Shown: positions 28,596 to 37,649 of the stretch, piece by piece
Numbering within the stretch: position 1 is the first letter of the stretch
How the letters are laid out: every line of letters starts with the position of its first letter
Source of the DNA: Hofstenia miamia
Taxonomy: Eukaryota > Xenacoelomorpha > Acoela > Hofsteniidae
Length of the DNA: 37,649 nt
NCBI GenBank assembly: GCA_900660155.1
Contig: CABFPE010000432.1
Coordinates: forward strand, 662,056-699,704
Reading direction: 5' to 3'
Made by a program: the position numbers and the translations under genes
Notes under the pieces: model-generated
The model's input: the letters and a program-made list of their open reading frames with translations, nothing else
Told to the model about the DNA's origin: nothing
The model's database searches: none

Positions 28596-29058
28596 GTCAG
28601 TGTTATTCATTTATTATTCAATTTCAGAGATTGATGTAGTCATGACTCTATATTTTATCTACTTCCACCTTCGGTTTCCCGACAACATTTTGTCAAAATG
28701 CGCTGATGTCCAGTGCTGGTAGTGCACGTGAAATAGTTATTTCACTAGTTGTTAAAAAGTGCTTCAATTTATTTTCAATCGACAGTGCATTTAAAGTTGC
28801 GTTGTAGATCATATCACCTGTCAACATCGAATTATCATGTAATTTAAGATCCGCGTGCATTAAACTCTTTTAAGGGAAAATGTTAATCTAATAGTTTTTC
28901 CTAGAATTTCGTCTTTTTGTTTGCGCCGCTTGTAATAGTTTGTAGTATCAATTTCTTTAAAACAATGAAATTCAAATACGTTGAAGGTTATTTTTCCCTT
29001 TACCATAAGTCAAGGATATTTCTAATAAATATATATTCTGCTGGCATTTTTATCTGTT
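28596..29058. other. Intron start, nothing recognised
   Basis: AT-rich intron with no gene or defined repeat. Confidence 0.5.
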
Positions 29059-29156
29059 GGAAATATACACAATACATGAATGCTATATCCAATTTCCAAT
29101 CAAAGCATCGCTACTACTATTATTATATTCGATTGCACAATCTCTTGGTAGTCAAT
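29059..29156. repeat. 98-bp contig overlap, first copy
   Basis: The 98 bases starting GGAAATATACACAATACATG and ending at GTCAAT recur at 29584-29681. The first copy ends exactly at an N (29157) and the second begins directly after an N (29583). Confidence 0.9.
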
Positions 29157-29157
29157 N

Positions 29158-29582
29158 CAAGGACAAGCATTCGCTGTCGCTACAGGCATAACACACAACT
29201 TTCTTAGCTATAAACCTCTGCAAATTTTAAATTATAGCGCCAATCTAAAGGTTATTTTCCTGAAAGAAACAATATTGAAAACAAACGTGAAGAAATAAAC
29301 GCTGTTCTAACATAAAAAATGAATAATGTTGCTAAGAATTACGACTGTAACGATCATTAAACTCGATAATTAATTAATCGTCAAAAATAATCGATTAATC
29401 ATTTATATTGCATATGCAATGCAATGAAATTAAACTATCAAAATTGTTTCACATTAGGAGGGTGTGTCAATGCCGCGTATAGTCTGTAAAATATTTTCAG
29501 TTGTTAAAAACTCGTTTTGAAAGAACAATTTTTAAAGAAAGTAGGAATTTAATGACGTGAACCAATTGCATTCTGTAATTGG
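29158..29582. other. 425-bp contig probably placed in the wrong position
   Basis: A piece bounded by single Ns on both sides and lying between the two halves of a 98-bp overlap. If the overlap is real, the flanking contigs join directly and this piece belongs elsewhere or is an alternative haplotype. The content is AT-rich with no gene. Confidence 0.7.
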
Positions 29583-29583
29583 N

Positions 29584-29681
29584 GGAAATATACACAATAC
29601 ATGAATGCTATATCCAATTTCCAATCAAAGCATCGCTACTACTATTATTATATTCGATTGCACAATCTCTTGGTAGTCAAT
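29584..29681. repeat. 98-bp contig overlap, second copy
   Basis: The second copy of 29059-29156, continuing without a break into unique sequence on the right. Confidence 0.9.
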
Positions 29682-29687
29682 CCACGG

Positions 29688-29935
29688 CAGGGATGTAAGT
29701 GGGTCGGGCCGTTAAGCGCCAAGATTTTTAAAAATAAGGACCAGTTTAAGGCTGAAGTTTCATTTTAAGTTTTAAAAATACTTATTTTATAAATTATTTT
29801 GCAAAAAATGTGTTCACTTTTTTTATGTAGTGCCGAAAATATTACTTAGAACTAAAATAAGGCTTAAAACAATTAAAATATTAGGGCCGAGCCGTGCCGG
29901 TTTAGACCGCAAAATCACGTTCTCTTACATCTCTG
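29688..29935. mobile_element. hAT-type MITE, CAGGGATGTAAG family
   Basis: A 248-bp element with ends CAGGGATGTAAG and CTTACATCTCTG, flanked by a perfect 8-bp duplication ATCCACGG (29680-29687 and 29936-29943). Subterminal GGGTCGGGCCG and GGGCCGAGCCGTGCCGG are GC-rich against an AT-rich interior. There is no coding capacity. Confidence 0.93.
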
Positions 29936-29943
29936 ATCCACGG

Positions 29944-30935
29944 AAACACGGTTGTTTACATCGATTATTTCGATGCCTTTATTAATCGTGAAATCGATTT
30001 TCGATTCGCTGTAATTATTTTCAATTTCTACACATATAACCCTGCAAAGATGCATGTTGGAGTTGATAGAAATCGAATGAAAGAAAATTTTTTATTTATA
30101 TAATAAAAGTTGAAATTTGAGGCGATCATAATTTTTTTTAGAATTCAGAGTTGACTGCGTTCAAAAAACGCTTTACGCGAAAAATCATCCATTGATTCCT
30201 GAACACACATTGTGATGAACAGGGTTTGTCCTCGATTTAATGGTTTTATTCAAATTCTTTTATTGAAAATGAGAATGAACAATGCCGGTATTATTTCTAG
30301 TTCAATGAGAAAGGACGACAAAATTCATAAACTGTTGAGAAACTACTTAAACTATATCTTTAACATCCTTACTTCTAATAACTTTAAATGTGGTGTCGTA
30401 ATATTAAAACCTTCAATCAAGCATGCACATCTAATGTACTTTTTAAAAAAGGGACTAGTGATAAACTGAAATTGGGAGCCCTGTGAAATGAAATGCACCA
30501 TTTCTTGAGTGAATCATGCAGTAATTAGTTTTGCAAGAATCTTTTTTATTTTCCTGTGGTACAGTATATCACAACGTATCTATGCTTGTATCTGACGGTA
30601 GACGTTTGCTATTCGACCATTTTATTACTTTTTCAAATTGTCTGTCTGGTTAAATTTTAAAATTGGAAATCTGTTTTCAGATTAGCGTGGGGAATGGCAT
30701 TAAGTGTGTCAACATGTCATTTAGGTGGAATATTGCATAAATTGTTTTTCATGTACATATAATGTTAGTATTAAAAATGTTTTATTTGACTGGATTGTAG
30801 ATAAGTACATTGAAGTTGATTTCCCTGATTGGTATTGGCCACTGCGCTGTTTATCCGCACTTAAGAAAGAATGTTGTTTGCTTGTAATACGGGTGCGTAA
30901 TGTTACCTTTTATGCGTAACTGATTAAAGCGCGCT
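29944..30935. other. Intron stretch, no gene supported
   Basis: An 85-codon open frame at 30212-30469 has no recognisable product and no supporting signals. Imperfect ATCGATT/AATCGAT motifs lie at about 29960-30005. Confidence 0.5.
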
Positions 30936-31049
30936 TTGGTAGGAATGAGCGCTCATTGCAATTTTATTCGTCTCATTTTCACTGAGCGACGACCAGTTAG
31001 CGTCTCCCTCCTTTATTTCTCTTCTTTATTGAGAGTAGGCTTATGGATT
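30936..31049 (+). promoter_or_regulatory. trio: Candidate alternative promoter and 5' leader
   Basis: This short stretch is noticeably richer in G+C and CpG than its surroundings (GAGCGCTC, GAGCGACGACC, AGCGTCTCC, and GCGCGC just upstream at about 30930). It leads into an ATG-started coding segment. No TATA box is visible. A pyrimidine tract ending in TATTGAGAGTAG (about 31008-31038) could instead be a splice acceptor. Confidence 0.4.
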
Positions 31050-31217
31050 ATGGATGACAAGCCTGAAGCCATTCGGCGCGCTGGCCGCAGCCTTTCGCTC
31101 GATCTCTTCGGATCAATGGTGCTTAATAAATTTAGGCGCAAGTCCTCTTCGACAGAGTCGAGCCCTCTACCTATGTCAACTACCTGCACCCCTTGCTGCA
31201 CCTCTAATGAAAATTTG
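31050..31217 (+). CDS. trio: Candidate alternative first coding exon of Trio
   Basis: ATG at 31050 opens 56 codons that end at TTG|GTAAAT, a good donor, in phase 0. Phase 0 is the phase in which the upstream Trio exon (28481-28595) also ends, so both could splice to the same downstream exon. The peptide MDDKPEAIRRAGRSLSLDLF continues with FRRKSSSTESSPLP: basic and serine-rich, like a phosphorylated N-terminal segment. If it were an internal exon using the AG at 31038, the phase-0 frame would be different and would produce a less natural peptide. Trio/Kalirin genes are known to make short forms from internal promoters, some with only the second GEF unit. It could also be the first exon of another gene. 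Confidence 0.55.
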
Positions 31218-32219
31218 GTAAATTCCACTATAGAATTCAAATTTAAATCTATTCCATGAAATTTCATTAAATAAATGCCATTAGAATTTACATACAGTTT
31301 TGGCATTTTTAGTCAATCTGTCAATGTTTGTAGGTAGTATACATTTTTGGTGTTAATATTTTAGCAATTGTTCGTATTTTTTGTCTTTTTCATCAAATCC
31401 AATTTTTTCTTAATATGATTTTTCATGGTGTTCTCATAGGTTTTGTTGTATTATCTACTTCCAAAATTGCACATTACTATATCCAATCTATTTTTAACCT
31501 TACAGATGTATATTCAACTAAAATAATTATATTTAATAGATAAGCGGCCCATAGACCAAATTTTATAGTTGTATGACAGTAAAGGTCAATAAGCCATTTT
31601 ATTAGTAGTGTAAAAATAAAACTTTAAGGTCGAAAAGTTTCCAGGTTTTCAATTGTTTTTGAATTGACTAATTTGTTAATTTTGCTAAAATTTCTTAATT
31701 CACACTCTCCAAATATTGGAAATGCGTGACTCTACTTATAAATCCATCGTGATTATTACAGAGTATTACGTCATAATGTATACAATTTGAAGACGTAAGA
31801 TTGTCTCTTAGCATTTTAGACAAGAGTTTAAAAAAGCCCGCTTAGTCTTAAGTTAAAAAATATTGCTGAATTTGGTAATGAAAGAGTATACTAATTTAGG
31901 TTTGAATGTAAAAACATTGTGTTCCGTGTAACTGAATTTATAGGTGAAACCTAAGGTTTGCCATTTGAATGGACAACGATTTGCTTCTTTTGAGTAAAAA
32001 ATAGGTAAATTGAGATATTTTCCCTGTTTTTAATTGAAGTAAAAATTTTTGCATTGTTACCTAATCAATTTATTTCCAAAATGAAAAGTTGTATTTTCCT
32101 AAATTATAACACTTTTTGTTTTGGTCAATTAATTCCTTGATGTTCGTAAATTGATTGAAGATTTAACTGTATTAGGCTAGAGTATCTCACTCATGATATT
32201 TTACCACTACAGTAGTGCA
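31218..32219. other. Intron start, nothing recognised
   Basis: AT-rich sequence with no exon or repeat that I can define. Open frames crossing the donor are read-through. Confidence 0.5.
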
Positions 32220-32227
32220 GTTCATAG

Positions 32228-32603
32228 TAGAGGTCTCCGGGACCTGTTATATTTGGTCTCAGTCCGGTCCCGATTCCGAAGCATTTTCTTTGATCCCAGT
32301 CCAGTTCAGTCTCAGTCATGAAAAGTAAATTTTGGTCCCGGTCCCTGTTTTGTCTCGGTAGTCACTAGCATAGTTAATTTTGCTATTACATATCGATTTA
32401 GAAACTATTTAATTGACAATGATAATAAAATGTAATATAGCATTATTTTTAAGCAAGTGAAATGCTTAATGTTAAAATACTGGGGTCCGAGTTCTTGATA
32501 TTAAGCACATATAGGCATCTGGTCCCGTAACATTTGGTCCCGTTCCCGTCCAGTATCTTGTCACAGTCTCCGCGGGACCAGATACTGGTGCCGCATACCT
32601 CTA
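32228..32603. mobile_element. hAT-type MITE, TAGAGGTC family
   Basis: A 376-bp element with ends TAGAGGTCTCCGGGACC and GGTGCCGCATACCTCTA (14 of 17 match in inverted orientation), flanked by a perfect 8-bp duplication GTTCATAG (32220-32227 and 32604-32611). GGTCCCG and GGTCTC motifs are repeated in both subterminal regions. It has no coding capacity. Confidence 0.92.
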
Positions 32604-32911
32604 GTTCATAGCTTAGTGCAGTGTCTTAATTATTTTAAATGTATATCACTTTGCACAAATTGTAATCCTTAAATCTAAATAGACCATTCCTTAAATCTAA
32701 ATAGACCATTGGGTATTAAGATTAACTTTCTGAATGTGATTCTCTTGTTCAATAAAACATGTTTCTTTCGCCGGAAATATCACAAGCTGTCAATATTTTT
32801 CACTCATTTATGCTGCAGCAGTGTAGATTGTAACGTTGCATTTAGAGATCGATTGTTACTCAATATCTACTTGTGATTTTTTCAAATCAAAGCCTTTTTC
32901 TAACGTCGAAC

Positions 32912-33225
32912 CAGAGATGGAATCGGGCCAAAATTGTAGAATCCGAACCCGATTTGCTCAACCCTAATCGGACATAAATGCTTTAATCAACTTCCAATCC
33001 GATTTCAACCCGACTTTATAAAATTTTCAGGTGATAAAATGTTATAAAAAATTATTCCAAAAACAATAAGTTGAAACTTTCTTGAGATGATACGCATTAC
33101 AATGACCAATGATCATAACAAAGTACAGCATCATTATATCTTAGTATGTTTGTGAAGAAATAAGTATTTTCGACCCGAACTCAACCCGTTCTATCCGACC
33201 CAACTCTAACCTGATTCCACGTCTG
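32912..33225. mobile_element. hAT-type MITE, CAGAGATGGAATCGGG family
   Basis: A 314-bp element with ends CAGAGATGGAATCGGG and CCTGATTCCACGTCTG (13 of 16 in inverted orientation) and flanks CGTCGAAC / AGTCGAAC, a 7-of-8 duplication. Repeated CCGATT, AACCCG and CCGACC motifs lie near both ends. Confidence 0.88.
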
Positions 33226-33233
33226 AGTCGAAC

Positions 33234-33962
33234 GTTTTACAGGCGTGAAATATACAACAAGATCTTTACGGATTTTCTCTTTCCTGAATTAACCATATTC
33301 TAGGATACGATATAGGCATTGAATGAGAGCTAGTGCATTGAGGTACAAAACAATGGAGGATTTTGGCAGAAATTTTTTTAAGAATATTTATAGTAATGAT
33401 GAATTTCATAAATGCTACACGCAATCCAATTTTTGACTCCTATAAACATGCCAGGGATGATGGTTAAAGGTAAATATGAGCTAAATTTGGTTGGGGCAGT
33501 CAAGATTGAGGAAGATCTAGCCATTTCATACCCCTATTGTACCGCCCCTGATGTGACAATATTGCTATCGTAGTAGTTCAGGCAAATTAGAAATTCATTT
33601 CCCGCAAGTTCATTTTGTAAAAAAGTCATTTAGTTGTCAAAGTTGTTAGAAGCGCAAAGTCCTTAACGCGTTGGTATAAATAAACAATTTTAGGATAAGA
33701 AATAGAGTGCGAACAGAAACATTTGGCTTTGTTTTATAAGAAACATATTTTTTGAATCGATTGGAAACGTTTGAATTTTTGCATAAGTAGGTTAATCCCA
33801 AAGCTTCAGCATATAAGACCATCTTTGTTTATTTACGCGATCTGTATCAGTAATCGAAACAATTATATATGACGGCCTGCAGATAGGAATCTGTTACGGC
33901 TAATTTAATTTATTTAAATAACAAAGAGTGGGATTTGTGATATCGAATTAGTGCATTAATCC
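33234..33962. other. Intron stretch, nothing recognised
   Basis: A GC-richer patch at about 33448-33553 may be a repeat fragment, but its ends are not visible. The rest is AT-rich and non-coding as far as I can tell. Confidence 0.45.
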
Positions 33963-35118
33963 ATTCAAATGTAAAACTTTCATTTCATTCATTCGCATTT
34001 CTTCATTTCCCATTGGGTTTCGCATCACTTTCTTAGCCTCAAGCTTTAAACTCAGACATTATTCATTTCATTTTCAAGCACTATCTATAAAAAGTTTGGC
34101 AATCAACTCTATAAAACTTCCAATTCAAACAACTGTGAACATATATCATTTTCTAAATTTTGAATTTCAATTTCTGAACCTCTTGGGAATAAGACGTTTT
34201 GGAATCCAAGTTTTTCGTGTGTGAAATTTACCAGCACCGATGATGCTTTTAAACTTTTTCCTACTGGATCAGGATTTACTGTTATTTGGAGGCTCTCTTC
34301 AAACATTTATTTTAATTCAAATGTAAAACTTTCTCTTTCCGATTTCATTTCATTCATTCGCATTTCTTCATTTTCCATTGGGTTTCGCATCACTTTCTTA
34401 GCCTCAAGCTTTAAACTCAGACATTATTCATTTCATTTTCAAGCACTATCTATAAAAAGTTTGGCAATCAATTCTCTAAAACTTCCAATTCAAACAACTG
34501 TGAACATATATCATTTTCTAAATTTTGAATTTCAATTTCTGAACCTCTTGGGAATAAGACGTTTTGGAATCCAAGTTTTTCGTGTGTGAAATTTACCAGC
34601 ACCGATGATGCTTTTAAACTTTTTCCTACTGGATCAGGATTTACTGTTATTTGAGGCTCTCTTTAGACATTTATCTTAATCGAAGGTGTTTACTAATCTA
34701 TATTTGTTTGGACACCTTTTTTATGACTCTGATCATTGTTTTAGAATGATCCTATCACTTTCTTAGCCTCAAGCTTTAAACTCAGACATTATTCATTTCA
34801 TTTTCAAGCACTATCTATAAAAAGTTTGGCAATCAATTCTCTAAAACTTCCAATTCAAACAACTGTGAACATATATCATTTTCTAAATTTTGAATTTCAA
34901 TTTCTGAACCTCTTGGGAATAAGACGTTTTGGAATCCAAGTTTTTCGTGTGTGAAATTTACCAGCACCGATGATGCTTTTAAACTTTTTCCTACTGGATC
35001 AGGATTTACTGTTATTTGAGGCTCTCTTTAGACATTTATCTTAATCGAAGGTGTTTACTAATCTATATTTGTTTGGACACCTTTTTTATGACTCTGATCA
35101 TTGTTTTAGAATGATCCT
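33963..35118. repeat. Tandem triplication, 365-bp period
   Basis: ATCACTTTCTTAGCCTCAAG occurs at 34024, 34389 and 34754, exactly 365 bp apart. Most of each unit is nearly identical. Units 2 and 3 share the right part (GAAGGTGTTTACTAATC... AATGATCCT), whereas unit 1 joins unit 2 through a different segment (TTCAAATGTAAAACTTTC). On the minus strand each unit contains the coding-like stretch ITVNPDPVGKSLKASSVLVN followed by FTHEKLGFQNVLFPRGSEIE. Unit 1 is open for 65 codons (34109-34306), while units 2 and 3 have lost one base near its start. Confidence 0.9.
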
Positions 35119-37613
35119 CGTTTTAGATTTGAGTTAAAACCTTGAAAGTATAAATTCTATATTCTCGATATCATTTTCCATTATGTAGGCGACCGTTTTT
35201 CAAGGCATCATCATTGTATTTGTAGAAAAAAAGAAATCGCCTGTAATTCGTTTTTAATGAGAGAGAGATATTTGTATATAAACTAATATTTTATGTTTCA
35301 CTAAATATTAATTGTTAGAATTGCATAAAGATTATCTACCGCATTTATTCGCGCTAAATGTAATCATGCAGAAAGAGCATTGGTTATGTTATCTCTGCCT
35401 CCAAGTGTTCTCGTGTCACTCCTGCTGCGTGTGTGCTTTTTACATAATTATATTTGAAAATTTCTATTTTCACAAATTTTATTTGTTTTTCTTTGCACTA
35501 CGCCCCCGTGTAATTTACAATGAAATTGTTTTCGGTGTTGGTCTCCAACTCGACTCCACTTTGTCCCCTTAATTTCTTTTTAGTTTTTACCACAGATTTT
35601 GACTTCACAGTCGGAAAATATAAGTTTGAAGTTTTTCTTTTGTTAAGGCCATTCTGATACAGGTAATTTGATGGTAACCCAATTGTCAACGCTGTCCCAA
35701 TGCTATTCAGTCAACTCAGAATTAATTGGGTTTTTGCAAAATTTAAAATTGATTTCGTATATTAATATATTTGCAGATGTTTTGTTCGGTTTGCTTGCTA
35801 CTTGTACATGATCAAGACTTGATCAGGTATTGTTATCAAAAATCACACAATATAAAGTAAAAATTTAATTTCCTGTTCATGTGAAGTCCGTTTGCAACGT
35901 TATACGTGGGTATGTTTTATTATATGTAGTCCCCACGTGTATCTGAAATCGTCCTGGTCCAAGGTAGATGGGGTTTTAAGGGTTGAAATATATTCTCCAA
36001 TTATCATGTTTCTCCATGTTGAAGTTTTTCTAAATGTTCTGAATTATTGAATCAAATGCGCATATATGTAGTTGTGTAGGCGAATAGTTTATGATCTACC
36101 AAAGATTATACATTACATTGCGAAGCATGACATTTGTCCTGAATTTAGTGATTTATTGTTACATGATAATATAATAATTTCTTCATAAGGTCGTTTAATC
36201 TCTATCATTTTCGTTGCTTCTTTATTCCAACTTTTCTCCTAGTGAATACTGTTATTGAAATATTGTGTGCTGCTCCACCTTTGATATGACGTTGTATATG
36301 CATTATTCTGCATAAAGTAAAAAATATTTTTGCAAGGTTTGAAAATCACACAATGCACATGAAAACTGACATGGTCATTATTTTTTGGGTTGTATCCGGT
36401 GAAAGACAGTTACCCGGGGTTGTTCTATTAGTGTTTATTAAAATTAGTCGAAGCAAAACATTTGTGGAGAGAAAGCATATTTATATATTTAGTAGTTAAT
36501 GTTAACTGATCCAACAGCATTTCTGAGTTTGCCAACATATCGAGAGAATATTTAAACGATTGGTGGTGCACAAAAATATTTATATTTCTGTATCAGAAGG
36601 AATATATTTAATACTCCCAGATAACATAACTTCATTATTAAGGACGTCGTAACTAGGAGATAAAGGGGATAAAGGGGCAGTTTATTCTCAATCATAGGGA
36701 AATGTCTACTTTCAAGGGAATGAATGTCCATATTCTATATATCTAATATCAAAGATGTAAATATTTTCAAAAACCAACTTAACACATTTCCACTAATTTT
36801 ACTCGAAAATGCAATCAAGCAGACTAACACCAAAATAAGTATTTGAGGTTTGGTACATTAAATCTAAGGGAAAGTCTATCAAATATTGAGAAAAATGCAT
36901 TTATAATTTAGGGATGACGATTTTTATGTATGTAATAATATGATCGGGGGGTTTACTCTAGTTTTTCGAAATTTAAGATCAGTCATTCTAAACACAGTAA
37001 TGAATTTTTTCTGATAACTATAATGAATTAGTTTTTCACTTTGAGAAAAAAATTGGACTCTCGAAGAGACCCATATTGCAGTTATTTTAGTATATATATA
37101 TATTTCGAGAATTATTTTTTTATACTTAAGGTAGCAAATCTTGATCTCCTTCTATGCTACTATTACCAAAATATATTTTAAACTTGCAATTATCTGTTTT
37201 GTCAACAATAAATTAGATGTTGGGCAAAAAGCCCTTCAATGCTTTCCTTTTTAATTTACAATATTTTGCAACAATTTGCTTACAGCGCATATATGCCTAT
37301 TTGACAGATGACAAAATCTGTGAATCTGTGTTTTTTCATTGTATTGTCCTAACAAAGCGTAATTATTAAGGGTAGGCCCTGGAGCATTTAATTGTAAATT
37401 GACAAATGAACTACCGTATTAAACTTCAATATTATAAACTCCTATTCGTTATGCATCTTTATTCAACCACTGAGACCGTACCTCATTCTATAGGTTTTTC
37501 AATTGAATGTTTCATGATTTTTTTAAAGAAAATGATCTTTATCAATACTAGAGTAGTTCATTGCTTTCATTAATTTTGGTAAATTCTGTTTGCTGTTTGT
37601 AATCAATTTTCAG

Positions 37614-37616
<3 letters not shown>
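35119..37616. other. Intron or intergenic stretch, no gene supported
   Basis: About 2.5 kb of AT-rich sequence. Short open frames at 35312-35572 (+) and 35498-35689 (-) overlap each other and have no recognisable product. I see no SH3 or second DH exon of Trio and no element with defined ends. A short TA tract lies at about 37091-37104. Confidence 0.55.

Positions 37617-37647
<31 letters not shown>
37617..37647. repeat. (TA)n microsatellite
   Basis: A dinucleotide tract at the window end, like the one at the window start. Confidence 0.95.

Positions 37648-37649
<2 letters not shown>

Noticed and set aside
35312..35689. Overlapping frames on both strands as Trio SH3 or another exon
   Set aside because: Neither has SH3 motifs such as ALYDY or WW, nor matching splice phases.

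Overview
The window is AT-rich, intron-rich animal DNA, almost certainly from an invertebrate. It holds the middle part of one large gene on the + strand, an orthologue of the Rho-family guanine nucleotide exchange factor Trio/Kalirin (Drosophila trio, C. elegans unc-73). Twelve consecutive exons (150-28595) join with fully compatible splice phases into one open frame of about 575 codons. In order they encode the last spectrin-type repeat, a charged linker, the first Dbl-homology (DH) domain, its PH domain, and the Ser/Thr-rich linker that precedes the SH3 domain in this family. The rest of the protein (SEC14 and earlier spectrin repeats, SH3, second DH-PH) must lie outside the window. The species cannot be named from the sequence. 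The Trio protein is rather divergent and the transposon content suits many invertebrate groups.

Layout: 150-4689 spectrin repeat and linker exons; 10685-13534 four DH exons; 18473-26058 end of DH, PH and start of linker; 28481-28595 linker exon; 31050-31217 a separate ATG-led coding segment ending in a splice donor, best read as an alternative first exon for a short isoform; 31218-37649 intron with no exon I can support. Inside the intron at 18659-20138 lies an apparently complete intronless ORF (18794-19543) for a 249-residue protein with a signal peptide, N-glycosylation sequons and a hydrophobic C-terminus. I do not recognise its family.

The introns are crowded with mobile elements. At least five families of short non-autonomous hAT-type elements are visible, four of them with perfect or 7/8 8-bp target duplications. 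There are also TTAA-flanked piggyBac-type elements, Harbinger-type MITEs with TTA duplications, a 305-bp foldback element, relics of a mariner-like and a hAT transposase, and two minus-strand LINE fragments. One piggyBac-type element (6497-7205) sits inside a hAT-type element whose empty site is preserved in a second copy 0.8 kb away.

Assembly quality is uneven. Single Ns at 14818, 21995, 27732, 29157 and 29583 look like contig joins. Two of these sites carry uncollapsed contig overlaps (1,317 bp around 21995, and 98 bp at 29059/29584). About 1 kb of homopolymer-rich noise (about 24130-25125) precedes a 682-bp gap (25126-25807). Intron lengths between 20 and 30 kb should therefore not be trusted.
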